From Oscheius tipulae (lineage: Eukaryota; Nematoda; Chromadorea; Rhabditida; Rhabditidae), in assembly GCA_037178975.1 (NCBI GenBank), contig JASJZH010000005.1, positions 2,356,001 through 2,420,000 on the forward strand: a stretch of 64,000 bases of DNA, in the 5' to 3' direction. The first letter of the stretch is position 1. Each line of letters starts with the position of its first letter. The position numbers and the translations under genes were made by a program. The notes below the pieces were generated by a model. It was not told the DNA's origin. It saw only the letters and a program-made list of their open reading frames with translations, and ran no database searches. Shown in pieces: positions 34,166 to 45,007 of the stretch.

Positions 34166-34538
34166 ATGAAGTCCCTCATCTTCTTTCTCCTTTTTCCCGT
34201 CATTTTCTGCTCCCAGCTCCAGTGTTACGAAGGTTCTCGCTCTTTTTACATAAATACCAGCTCATTTAGGAATCAGTTATACCCCAAACACCCTCCCCAA
34301 GACTGTTAGCTGTCCCACAAGAGCCTGTGTCTGGATGAATGGAGACGGGTTTGATAGAAACGTCTACTACTGTGCCTATCACAGTGAGTGCGAGAAAATG
34401 GTAAGGGGTTTATCATCAAAATCAGCTGTTTTTTAGCCGAAATGCGGCTCTAATCCGCCTCCAAAGGCTCTGGAGAGGTTCGAACGATGCTGTTGTCACG
34501 AGAACAACTGCAACAGGCATTATGCTAAAGGAAAATAA
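34166..34538 (+). CDS. small secreted three-finger (Ly6/uPAR-like) protein
   Basis: Exons 34166-34232, 34270-34400 and 34437-34538 close in phase to 99 residues. The chosen start is MKSLIFFLLFPVIFCSQ, a signal peptide; an in-frame ATG lies 24 nt upstream. The mature part begins QCYEG and has Cys spaced CPTRACVW, YYCAYHSECEKM, KCGS, and ends RCCCHENNCN, the hallmark CCxxxxCN closing of three-finger/Ly6-type domains. There is no membrane span or GPI signal, so it is probably secreted. The TAA stop at 34536-34538 overlaps AATAAA (34534-34539). Confidence 0.75.
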
Positions 34539-34665
34539 AGTGTTTCAGCTGATTTTGAATGAGAAAATTGATTTTGTACGCAATTTGGCGTCAATTGGGG
34601 TGGCACTGCACGCACTTTTGCGTATTTGAAAAAGTCAACTTGTCAATTCTGCTTCCCAACCTTTC

Positions 34666-35363
34666 GGTAATAGTTCGGCAGGTGGCCCCGTTCGTTCAAA
34701 CGGATTTTCGCGCACTTTTTCTTTTTGGCGGGTTTTGAATTTTCTTCACGATCTTGATATTCTCCACTGTTCTTCGTCATTTTTTTTGGTGTTTTCCGCC
34801 TTCCCTCATATTTTCTCTGCATTTTTTTTTATATCAAAAACAGTAGGAGGATAATAGAAGTATTGGTATCGCGTAAATTCTGGGAATGGTTCACGGCTCG
34901 GTGGACGTAGCCGTGATGAACAGTCTGACGGTATGGCTTCCATTCATCGGAGTAGATAATGCTTCCCGGAGCAATTTACTTCTTGATTATCGGGATCAGA
35001 GTCGCAGCCGTACGGTCCCTGACCCAGAAGATTTTACATTCATTTGTACTGCGAGAGTACATTCTAAAGAGCCAGGGGCCTTAATCCAAGGAAACTATTC
35101 GGATAAGTCTATACACTACCCTGGGTCCGTCGGAAGTAATTATTCAAACAATGTCTTTCCACTTTAATCAGTATACCTTTTGATGCGTTCTCTATTTTGC
35201 CTCGAAATATTATTTTGGAGAGGAGAAAACGTTAGATCCTAGCAGAAAATGATGAAGAACAGGGGAGAATATCAAAATCGTGAAGAAAATTCAAAACCTG
35301 CTAAAAAGAAAAAGTGCGCGAAATCCCGTTTGAATGAACGGGGCCACCTGCCGAACTATTACC
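34666..35363. mobile_element. non-autonomous fold-back DNA element (~0.7 kb)
   Basis: The left end GGTAATAGTTCGGCAGGTGG (34666 on) and the right end (to 35363) are reverse complements over at least ~130 bp. The match includes CGCGCACTTTTTCTTTTT and TTTTGAATTTTCTTCACGAT, with a few differences. The centre holds a 93-codon frame (34886-35167) without a transposase motif. The outermost symmetric bases are GGTAATAG/CTATTACC, so the exact terminus and target duplication (TA is possible) are uncertain. A MITE-like element or a truncated DNA transposon. Confidence 0.75.
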
Positions 35364-35828
35364 CATAAAAGCTATTCGGATTGAAACCAAACCTTTTTAT
35401 TGTCCAATATCAAGTTTTCCAGTTACACAGAACTGTCAGCAGCCATTTCGCTTATTTTCTCCGGTTTCTTGACGTAATAGCGTTCCAAATTGATCAGAAA
35501 AGATAGAAATCTATGCTCAGAGTGAGTGAACTACATCCTCGGAGAACTAAAAAAAATCCAAGATTTCGCTGTTTCGATGTCAGTTCGTGTCTTCCTCTCT
35601 CAACACTCTTTTTCTGGCGGTTTATGCTTCCTTTGATATTTTCCGGTTAGTAGAACGATTTTGAGTCGTAGAAGTTTATCAAAGTTGGCAAATCGACCCA
35701 TGGGCGTGGTGCAGAACGTCCCAACAAGATTCTTTTATCCTGTTATTGAAACATTTTTGGGTTCTCCGCACATTCCATCTCTTCAGAACGTATTGTTCTC
35801 AAACAATCCATTTATTTTCAGCTTCCAG

Positions 35829-38800
35829 ATGAGCAAGGGCTCAAAATCCATAGAGGACAGTCTCCGCGAATTTGCCTTGGCCGACGAGCAGGTCGTCCGC
35901 TCGACGCTTAATTCCAGTCACGATCTTCGCGGATTTTCGGGTACCTTTTTCATGTTTCCCGCCCAAAAACAGTCCGATTCAGCGCAAGTAAAAGATGAGC
36001 TGACGCTCGCTCACAAGGACGCGGTCCAAGAATGCATACAGAACGCGGACGAGCTCACGAGCCTCCACACACAGATTGTGGCCTGTGATCAGGTTTTTGA
36101 GGTATTTTTTCGGCTATTTTTTTAGTCCAAAAGTGCGTTTAGAATCTGGAAAAAATGCTTATGACATTCCAAAACGAGCTCGGAGCGATCAGTGATGACA
36201 TGAAGCGACTACAGCAACAGTCTATTAACATTCATCAGGTTTTCCTAGCCAAAATAAGAAAAAAAAAATTTAGGAGCTAGAGAATCGACAGCTCGTCCGA
36301 GGCGAGCTGAGCCAATTCGTCGACGATATTGTCGTCCCGCCGCTCATGATCGAGTCTGTTTTGTAGTTTCTCCCATTTTTAATAGAAAACTACAGAATTA
36401 TCATGGAAGGCGACACGGGCGATCATCACTTCCTCGAACAGCTACATGAGCTACAACGCAAACTCCAATTCGTCAGGACACAAGAATTCAAGGAGGCCAA
36501 GTCTGTCAATGATGTCGCGGGAGTGCTGGAGCATCTGAAGAGCAAGGTAGGCTGTTTGCCTTGCTTTTTTTTATTTCGAGTTTGAGAAAATGGTAAAAAA
36601 GTTTGTCCATAGCAATAGGCCAACAGACTTCCAGTTCTCTGTGTTCTTCAGTCGCACCCGTGACTACAGCTAGCAATGTGATCCATAATTTTTTTGCCAG
36701 CTCATTACCATTTTCTGAAACAATCACTCACACGAAGGTGTTGAAAACTGACCGAAACAGGCAGTATTACTCCAGCTGACCAACGAATTTGCCTTAGCTG
36801 ATTTTCCATACAATCTAGCATTACTTTCCGATGTTGAGGACGGTTTATAGGGAAATTTCTTTGGCGAAAATCTGAAAAATGTTTTTTTGATAAAAAAGGG
36901 CCTCGAGTTTCAGTCTCTAGACATACAGAAAACTTCCAAAACTGGTCTGTAGGCGTCTGATAATAGATTTCGATTTACCTATTAACTCTCCGTGATTTTG
37001 TCATATTCCTTGCAAAAAAAGGAATCCAGTTAGCTGAAACACGAGAGCTTTCAGTACGCAAACTTTCACCTAGTTTGTTACGCTTTTAGAGAGAATGTAA
37101 ACGTTAAAATGCTGTGGAGAAGGAGCAGAGTTTGAAGCCCAAATAAAAAACTCATAATTCCAATTGACGGCACTCAGCGTTGTAGTGATCCCCACAAATT
37201 TTCTAATTTTCAGGCCATTGAGAAGATCCGCGACTGGATCCTGAACAAGATCTACATGTTCCGCAAGCCCATGTCCAACTACCAGGCACGCATTTCAGTT
37301 TATTTCCGGCAAAACAATAAATTTTCAGGTCCCACAGCACCAGCTGCTCAAATACCGCTTTTTCTACGAGTTTCTTCTCGCGAATGCGCGAGAAGTCGCC
37401 CGAGAGGTCCTTTTTTTTGTATTTTTCCAAAAAAATAAAGTAAACAGGTGCAAGAAGAGTACGTAGACACGATCAGCAAGATGTTCTTTTCTTACTTCAA
37501 GGCCTACGTCTCTCGACTTTTCAAGCTCCTAATGACCGATTCGGCGACGAAAGACGACCTTTTAGGAGCTGAGGACACGGTCAAAGCTGCAGGAATCACG
37601 GGGATGTTCTTTGCCGCGAAGCCACAGGTATTTTTTGGGATAAATTCAATGAGAAATGTCTATATTAGACTGATTTTTTGACCGAATCTCTGCTCGACCG
37701 GAAAACTACGCCCTCGCGTATCCTCTAGTTCGTGGCGAGACCCATTCGCGAGCAAAATTAGGCACATTTTGGTCAATCTCCGTAGGAGAAAATCCAAAAA
37801 AATGAATAAAAACCAACAAGTTATACCAAACGACTCTCCATTTTGGGAGCAAATGGGCCTCACAGCGAACAAGAATAGAAGTGGAGCGTAATTCGATCAT
37901 TTCGTTGTATTTAATTCAGAACTGAATAAAAACCGACGAGATACGTCAAATTACCCTCCACTTTTGAGGCAAATGGGTCTCGCAGCGATTGAAAATCCCC
38001 GAATTTAGGTCCGAAATCGAGCCACAGTCTTCTCCCTCGGAAGCCGGCAGATTCTCCTCACACATGACTTTATGTCCCCACTTATTGTGCCCCATTCGGC
38101 TCAGGAAGCCGGAATCAAGGTGATTCATTCCTTTATGAACCCTAATATGAAATTACCAGTTCCAATTCGAGAGTCTCTTCCGCTCGATTCACATGGCCTT
38201 TGTGGACCACTGCAGCCACGAGTACCTCTTCCTGACCGACTTCTTCATCCTGCCGGGGGCTGGTGCTATGGAAGTCCATCAAAAGGTTGGTTTATTTTTT
38301 TTCCACGAGAAAAACCGCAGAAGCAGAATTCTAGGGAAAAAGGCTGTAATATATAGAATTGGAGAAACACAAAATAAGTTTCTGACAAGATAAGTCAAGC
38401 CGAAAAAAAATTATTCTATACGGAAAGCTTTGTAGCGATAGGACAGAACACCAAGATTTCTTAAGTCTTGACCTGATTCTGAAATATTTTCCCTTGCAAA
38501 CAGACAGAAAAATAAAACTTTAATCGGAGTAGCAGAAGAACAGCTTTTTAAAATTGTCTCTTAGTAATTCTGAAACATTTAATTTCTCTAGTGGCAGCTG
38601 CTCTGTTTTGTAACTTCAGTAACGCAGAAATCCGAAGCTTTTCGGAAGACACATAGAGCTTACCCGCCCCTGTTGGAATACGATCTTCCTGCTGATCTTT
38701 GAATGAAACAATAAGATATGGCACAATGAGCAGGAGTTTTGATGGTTTATATTTTTCTTAAAGCTAGAAACATCACAGAACAAGAGTCTAAAAAAAGTAG

Positions 38801-41800
38801 TGTGTTTCACTCGCTAGATAATGCTAGCCGCTAGCAACCTGAGGCTACTCTAACCTTCTTGTTGAGGTATATTTCTTTGATCACAGAGCTTAAAAATTCT
38901 GGCCCTAAACAAAGCATTTTGCTGTGATCTTTTGTTAATAATACAATGATTCTCAAAAAAACTTCAGCCCTTATATCTTTTTATAAAATGCTCCAATTTT
39001 TATAACCTAATTTTCCAGGTAATGGGCCGAGCCATAGCACTCCTAATCCGTAGCTTCGACGAGAAGATTGCGTTCAATTTCGACGCCATCTCGCTCTATC
39101 TGTGTGTCTGTCTCTGCGAAAAGTTCCAGCAGCTCCTAGTTGAGAGGGAAATTCCCCCAATGAATGGGTATTTTCACCATTATTCTTGTCTAAACCCTCT
39201 AAAATTTAGGTACTGGGACGCGGTGAGCAATTTGCTCTGGATCCGGCTCGATCAGGTCATGCAGATGCACAACGAGAGTGTCAAGACCCTAGATGTGAAG
39301 AAAATGCAGCCCCCAGTGGATACGAGGCCTCATTACGTAAGTTCTTATCTGCCTCTGGCTGTACGTGACCTATTGTAAATGCTAAAGGTTTTGACGCGAG
39401 AGACCAGGGGTTCGGTCCCGCCTGGGATCAAAAATTTTTGTACTTCAAAATGTTGGGGAGACATTTGGTATATTGGTAAGAAGCGCCACACTTGAACCAG
39501 ACGACCAGGGTTCAATCTCCGTGGGTGACACATATTTCAAATAAGCTATTTTGAAAAGAAAAATGCAAAAGTGTCATAAGCAAAGGAAGTCACAGGTTTA
39601 TAACACCTATAAGCCTCAAAAGGACAATAGCCAACATTGTACATGTGCAATTTTCAGATTATAAGAAGATACGCGGAGCTGACATGTGCCCTGCTGGTGG
39701 TGACAGAGACAAGTGGGAGAGAAGTCGGAAAGAAGCTCCTAGCCATTTTGGAGACGAGTGAGGACGCGATGGAGCAGCTCGTTACGCGCATGGAAGCTAC
39801 ACAGCAGACGAGAAAAGACAAAGCCGTGCTTCTGATCAACAACTATCACATGATTCTCAATATTATTGATGTAGGTCTTATTTACATTTTTTGGAGAGGA
39901 TATAAAAGAAAGACAGTTAGAGAAGTAGTAAAAGTGACATTGATGTTTTCAGCACAAGTAAGGAAACATCATTAGAATTGTCTAATATCGTCTTCAAAGC
40001 ACTCTGAATCATTGTACCGACAGCCCGAGCTCTAAATTGCAAAAGATACTTTGTACCAGCACCGTTTTTTAAGCGTTTCGGAAGGTTTACTTCATTTACA
40101 GCCTAAAAAGTCGTTTTCAAGCCGCTCAAAGTATAGCTGTTTTGGCATGCGATCAAATGACTGTTTTTGTAAGTGTTGGATAAGAAAAAACTGTTCCGAG
40201 ACCGCAAAGAAAACCGAAATACTGTTAAAAAAACTTTAAAACGCCCAAATTTCAGGAACGCGTGGCTCAGGACAACCGCATCCACTCGATCATCAACGAG
40301 CTTGAACAGAAGTCCATTGGAGAATTTGTCGAGGTCACCCTCTCCCCTCACTTTTCCAGCCTGATCAGCTTCGTCACCGAATGCGAGCCTCTGGCCCAAC
40401 AGGGCCACACACACCTTCTAGTACGCTATAATGGTCAGTTTATGCTCTTTTTCTCAAGAATACATGGAAATATATACAAAATGATCATCCACGTGCTGGA
40501 CATCCGATTCCATTACACAACAAATAGATTCCGGCATCTGGGGCTCCCATGAAGACGTTACCGGCCCCGTTGTAGGTACTGTAGCTTCCGAAGGGATTCA
40601 GCATTTGACAGTAGGTGGAGAGGATGAGACTGAGGAGGAGAAGGAGAGAGTACATAGCTAAAAATGGAAATTATTGACTGGAAATCAGTGATTTTGGGCT
40701 AAAAAGAATGGGTCAAAAGTGGTTCTTGGACCAAAAGAATGAAGGACAAGACGTAACAACCCTTACACTGTCCAATTTATAGCCCCTGTGACCATTATTT
40801 TCTGGGGGAAGGTATGCGAACTGTGGCCTGTGATATCATTAGACTTTCAGTCAAAAAAGTATCTGAATGGAGTAAAAAAGCGTTGCCTCCAGACGGGACT
40901 GAACCGTCGACGCTGTTTACGAGAAAGATGCTCTGCCATTGAGCTCTCTTCTCATTCATTTTCGGTCTGGATCGACAGAAAAGGTGTCCGATTTGTTCAA
41001 ACATGCCTGTTTGCCCAATTTTAGCTCTTCGCCCTCATTTGAAACGAGCAAAATTCAAAAAGAGCCTCCATAGCTCAGTGGCAGAGCGTCTGTCTTGTAA
41101 ACAGAAGGTCGGTGGTTCGATCCCGCCTGGAGGCATTGCTTTTTTGGGGTTTAAGTTTTTGTCCGTTTTTGATCTTAATCAGTGTAATCTGAAAAAGAGA
41201 TAGAGACAGAACCGATGGAACAAGAGTCAGGGCTAGGCTGAAGCTAGCAGAAACAGACAGCGACTGAGAAGCTTAGGTACAAACAGAGTCATAGGAATTG
41301 GATGCTATAGTTAATTAAAGACATTGATTGGCAGGTTCGGAAGTACGAAAAAGAAAAGAGTCTATGAGACTGGGGAATACCGTAAGAGAATGAGAAACAG
41401 CCAAAAAGGAACATATAACCTTGTGATCGGCTGAACTGATACGGGTAGAATATAATGATAAGAAATCGCAAAGATGAGTATAGTGAAACCATTAGTAATT
41501 ACGGATTTTTTTTTTTAGAAAAGTTGTAATACATAACAACCAGATATACTCGGGATCTGCCTCGATTCATCAAAAGCGATTTTTGAGCTTATTTTGCCTC
41601 GAATAAGAGTGGGAAATGTACCAAATCTGGACAAACATGACTGTTTGAACAGATTTGACACCTTTCCTGTCCTGTCAATCCCGTCCAAAAATGGATGAAA
41701 ATCAGAGCCTCTATAGCTCAGTGGCAGAGCGTCTGTCTCGTAAACAGAAGGTCGACGGTTCAATCCCGTCTAGAGGCAATCTTTTTGCAATTCTTTCTCC

Positions 41801-44800
41801 TAGTTGGGGCTCTGAAGCATGACAATAAGGAGGTAGAGAAGTTCTACCCCTTTCAGAGTATTAGAAATGAGAAATTGGCACCGGATTGGGTGGAAAGCGG
41901 TGATATTTAATCAGAACGACTGGAATTCACTAGACAACAGTTTTACGACCTACAAGAAGTGAAAAGACTAATTTAGGCACCTGCCATTAGTTTTTAGACT
42001 GTTTTTAAGAACAAACAGTCGTAAAATTACGTAAAACAAACAGTCAAAACGACCGTCTGTCCTCTGTGGAGACAATAAAATAACCTGTCCAGGGAGACCA
42101 CGAGATCATAACACCGTTAGACCAAAGTACCTTTTTTCCAATTAAATGATTCCAAAAAAAGTGTTTCAGATAAGCTAACGGTCGTCGTTAACAACTTTTC
42201 CGCGAATTGGAAGAAGAGCATCGATGCGATCAATAGCGAGATTGTCAAGTCCTTCACGGACTTCAAGAATGGCACCAATATTCTTCAGGTACGCGCTGAT
42301 TTTGGCTATAATTTGCTATATAAACTGGTGGAAATTGAGAGGCAGTAGTAGAAATATAACTTTTAACACAAAAGAATATGGTTCGACATCCCGGGACACC
42401 ATTTTCACAAAAAAAAACGGGGTTTGGAAGCCTAGAACTGTTGGCCTATGTTTTCAGTCCGAAATTGGGATCTTTGTTAAAAATTGGAAGATTAATGCAT
42501 AGGTTGCCTCGAAAAGCTCTGAATCTTTGTAGAAGAATGTTGCTCATTCGACCTTACGAACACTTTTTTGGGCCAAGATTTAAATGTACAGGGCTTCCTG
42601 TGTACAAAAAGAGCTGGCTGAAAGTACTGCCCATCCGCTAGAACCGTGGAGCAGAAAAAGTTGGAGGGAAAGTAGTTTTTCGAAGCAGGAATCTCTCACA
42701 GCCGTTCTGTAAATGATTCGAAGAATAGTTTCTGCTTTTTACTTAGGAGTTGAAACAAACGCTTGCATGTACTGGGGACCTTTTTGAAAATTAGAACCTG
42801 GAACAAAGAGACTGGAAATGTAGTAACTGCGTATATGAAATACGAAAAGTCTACCAATGTTGTGGAAATATTGGGTTGGCATATAAGTCTTTTCGCTTTT
42901 TGTAAATATGTCCTTTGTCTTGTTTGCAACTATGACCGAGCTGTTGATATAGCACCTCGTGTAGCTCACTCAGTCCTCTACAACCACCATGCAAGACATC
43001 ACTTCTTTTCTTCTTGTTCTCTATTCTTTGTTCGTCTTGATCCGGACTATTGATGACCGGCCACCCTACGATCTGCGACATGAGTTCCTCAAAGGCACGA
43101 ATGGAGCCCAAGCGGCGGCTAATATCAACGATGTTTATGGCCAAGAGACGACGTCTACGAGGGCATGCCAGTTGTGGCTCTATCGCTTTCGGTCTGAGGA
43201 CAAAAGTGTTGAAGATGAGCCAAGGTCAATTTTGATGAATCGAAGCTGCTGCAGCTCGTGAACGAGAACTATCGGGAGACTACCCGTGAACTAGCAGAGG
43301 CACTGTCTGTCAGTCATGCTGCAGTGGAACATCATTTGAAGCAATTGAGATTTATGAAGAAACTTGGCACTTGGTTACCGCATGACCTTAGTGACATCCA
43401 GAAGTGGTAGCACATGTCCGTCGCCCATTCTCTTCTGTCCAGGTATAAGAGAAAATCCTTTTTACCACGCCTTGTAACGAGGGATGAGAAGTGAGTAACG
43501 TACGTAAGCTTCCAAAGGAAGCGTCAATGAGTGGGTCCAGGGCAGACACCAAGTCCTGATGTGGAACCCGACACTCATCAAAGAAGATTATACTCTGTGT
43601 TTCCTGAGATATCGAAGCAGTGGTGCACTGGGAACTGCTGGATGCTGGAACTACCCTTACGGGCGCCATAGACAGCCAGCAACTTGAAAAGGTTGCCATT
43701 GCACTTCGTCAGAAACTGAAGTCGAAGGTCATCCTGCAGATGGACAACGCGCGCCCCCATGTTGCAAAACTCACTCACTCCAAGATCCACGACCTAGGTT
43801 GGGAGATTCTGCCCTAGCCTCCTTATAGCCCGGACCTTGCCCCTTCCGACTATTATCTGTTCCAAACTCTCAACAACGAGATTGGAGGACAACAGTTCGA
43901 TTCCGGCGGCGCTCACAAAACCTGGTTAACAAACTTCTTCGCGTCGAAACCCAAGGTGTTCTACGAACGTGGCATCCGTAAGCTACCCGTGAAATGGGCA
44001 GACGTGGTACATCATAATGGTAATTACAACGAATGAAAAAGTTGTTTGGAAGTCAATAAATTTTTGCATTTGAAAAAGCGAAAAGACTTAGCTGCCAACC
44101 CAATAGTTTCGGCCTTATAGTCCAGTGGTAAGACAAAAGTAGAACCTGAATATTTTTTGAAACATACCTTGTCATCAGTTTTCGTGTGTAATACCTTTAT
44201 TGTTTCACGACTTTGGTATAAGGTGCTCATTCAAACAGGCGATAACTTTTCATGAACATATCTCACGATTTGCCGAATTCCGGTCATTTTTCCGCATTCG
44301 AAATCATAGTGCATTTTTCGCAGAAATTCACAAAACAACCGAAGTTTTTAAAAAAGGTTTTTTTTTTTTAAAAAAATAGGTTCTTGAAGACCAAGAACCT
44401 ACTTTTTTCTATTTTTGTGTTCTCGAAGCTAAATCCCAGTTATGAGTATGAAAATATATAGACTTTGACAAATATCAGACTTTGTATTGAGGGGTATAGC
44501 CCGTTCCAAATAGACCTAATTTCAAACTCCCGCCTAAGAGGTCGGCTGAGTATTCTACGTTCTACGCTGTTGCATGTAAGCAGCCGAATTCGCTGACCGA
44601 AATTACCCGCGCCGTTGAAAAAGCAGTTTTTGGAGTAAACGAGTTTTTTTGGCTAAAAAATGACTCTTATGTATCAAAAAAAACTTTTTTTTCCAGGCCA
44701 CCTTTACCCAACTCGTCCAGTATGTGCAGCGTTTCACGAAGATTGTCACGCACGAGGTCTTTCGCGACAATGCCGCCAAAAACGACATGGTCAACATCCA

Positions 44801-44843
44801 TCACATTATGGTCGAGCTCAAGAAGTACAAGCCTGTCTATTAG
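35829..44843 (+). CDS. vps-52: Vps52, subunit of the GARP/EARP tethering complexes
   Basis: Sixteen exons close in phase to 685 residues: 35829-35940, 35983-36101, 36143-36238, 36274-36353, 36396-36546, 37214-37285, 37329-37406, 37448-37627, 38009-38119, 38160-38285, 39019-39167, 39210-39336, 39658-39870, 40256-40433, 42170-42288, 44697-44843. Vps52 motifs run throughout: SLHTQIVACDQVFE, KIRDWILNKIYMFRKPMSNY, LLKYRFFYEFLL, EEYVDTISKMF, KDDLLGAEDT, MSPLIVPHSAQ, DTRPHY|IIRRYAE, LINNYHMIL, and the conserved end NIHHIMVELKKYKPVY. GARP tethers endosome-derived vesicles at the trans-Golgi; EARP acts in recycling. The ATG lies 7 nt after TTTATTTTCAG, a likely trans-splice acceptor. The intron after 37285 starts with GC (CAG|GCACGC). 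A poly(A) signal lies at 44921. Large introns carry other genes and a transposon. Confidence 0.95.
37802..37997. repeat. two-copy tandem repeat in a vps-52 intron
   Basis: About 37802-37876 and 37923-37997 are ~75-bp copies (TGAATAAAAACC.AC.AG.TA, then TTT.GG.GCAAATGGG.CTC) offset by 121 bp, with ~80% identity by eye. The second copy ends 11 bp before the acceptor of the next exon. Confidence 0.6.
39376..39535 (+). other. two tRNA-like B-box sequences in a vps-52 intron
   Basis: GGGGTTCGGTCCCGCC (near 39407) and AGGGTTCAATCTCCGT (near 39508) look like tRNA T-arms. The second is preceded by TATATTGGTAAGAAGCGCC, like a D-arm, and ACTTGAA at the anticodon-loop position. Neither folds into a full acceptor stem as read, so these are probably tRNA-derived relics. 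Confidence 0.3.
40485..40655 (-). CDS. small secreted peptide gene nested antisense in a vps-52 intron
   Basis: A single-exon 56-codon frame on the minus strand. It begins with a clear signal peptide (MYSLLLLLSLILSTYC) followed by about 40 residues (QMLNPFGSYSTYNGAGNV, then FMGAPDAGIYLLCNGIGCPARG) with two Cys. The ATG sits two bases after CCATTTTTAG, a likely trans-splice acceptor. A TATA-like GGCTATAAATTGG lies about 125 bp upstream, and a CATAAA variant poly(A) signal lies downstream. It starts only ~50 bp beyond the donor of vps-52 exon 14, on the opposite strand. The function is unknown. A neuropeptide, antimicrobial or cuticle role would be speculation. The frame is short and could be chance, but signal peptide, promoter and acceptor agree. 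Confidence 0.55.
   Translation of the reverse strand: MYSLLLLLSLILSTYCQMLNPFGSYSTYNGAGNVFMGAPDAGIYLLCNGIGCPARG
40884..40953 (-). pseudogene. tRNA-Thr(CGU) pseudogene
   Basis: Minus strand AGCTCAATGGCAGAGC (D-arm), CTCGTAA anticodon loop, and CGACGGTTCAGTCCCGTCTG (T-arm), ending GGAGGCA, closely match the functional tRNA-Thr at 41707-41778. The 5' acceptor strand (GAGAAGAG) no longer pairs with TGGAGGC, so it is a decayed copy. Confidence 0.7.
41064..41135 (+). tRNA. tRNA-Thr (UGU anticodon)
   Basis: 72 nt. The acceptor stem GCCTCCA pairs with TGGAGGC, followed by discriminator A. D-arm AGCTCAGTGGCAGAGC; anticodon stem CTGTC/AACAG-type closing the loop CTTGTAA (anticodon TGT); T-arm with GGTTCGATCC. 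No intron and no encoded CCA. A T-run follows at 41141. It lies in the sense orientation in the 1.7-kb vps-52 intron, so it should have its own internal Pol III promoter. Confidence 0.92.
41707..41778 (+). tRNA. tRNA-Thr (CGU anticodon)
   Basis: 72 nt, GCCTCTA/TAGAGGC acceptor stem with discriminator A, D-arm AGCTCAGTGGCAGAGC, anticodon loop CTCGTAA (anticodon CGT), T-arm GGTTCAATCC. It differs from the UGU gene 570 bp upstream at only a few paired positions and the wobble base. TTTTT follows at 41781 as a Pol III terminator. Confidence 0.92.
42289..42870. other. vps-52 intron sequence left of the mariner
   Basis: No gene recognised; AT-rich intron DNA. Confidence 0.4.
42871..44103 (+). mobile_element. 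mariner element with dead transposase (in vps-52 intron 15)
   Basis: Flanked by TA on both sides (42869-42870 and 44104-44105), with ~30-bp inverted termini: TTGGGTTGGCATATAAGTCT at the left and the reverse complement of GACTTAGCTGCCAACCCAA at the right. Within 1233 bp it encodes fragments of a mariner transposase: DLRHEFLKGTNGAQAA, WLYRFRSEDKSVEDEPRS, NYRETTRELAEALSVSHAA, LKQLRFMKKLGTWLPHDLS, VTRDEK, ILQMDNARPHVAKL and YSPDLAPSDYYLF. Frameshifts and stops (for example after DIQKW, and in the LP.PPY segment) interrupt it. It is inserted in the sense direction of the host gene and leaves the splice sites intact. Confidence 0.92.
44104..44696. other. vps-52 intron sequence right of the mariner
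   Basis: It begins with GGCCTTATAGTCCAGTGGTA (44110), which resembles the 5' half of a tRNA including its A box. No 3' half follows. The rest is AT-rich with no gene seen. Confidence 0.35.
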
Positions 44844-45007
44844 TCGCCCCTTTTCTAGTCTTCCTCTATGTGATTTCCTGTCCTTTGACTCTTTCCTAAC
44901 AGCGCGGGTTTCGTGTACATAATAAACTTTATTTATTTCACCTCCTTGAGCGAATTTTGCCATGTTTTGGACATGGAAATACTGAAAAAGTGAAGAAAAT
45001 ACGGAAA

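Noticed and set aside
34886..35167. 93-codon frame inside the fold-back element
   Set aside because: No transposase motif (no DDE/DDD signature or helix-turn-helix recognised); probably chance.
35661..35828. Upstream in-frame extension of vps-52 starting at 35661
   Set aside because: The open frame crosses a strong TTTATTTTCAG acceptor just before a better ATG, and the extra residues have no Vps52 similarity.
44106..44140. tRNA-like 5' half (GGCCTTATAGTCCAGTGGTA)
   Set aside because: No anticodon arm, T-arm or 3' acceptor follows; kept only as a note in the intron entry.
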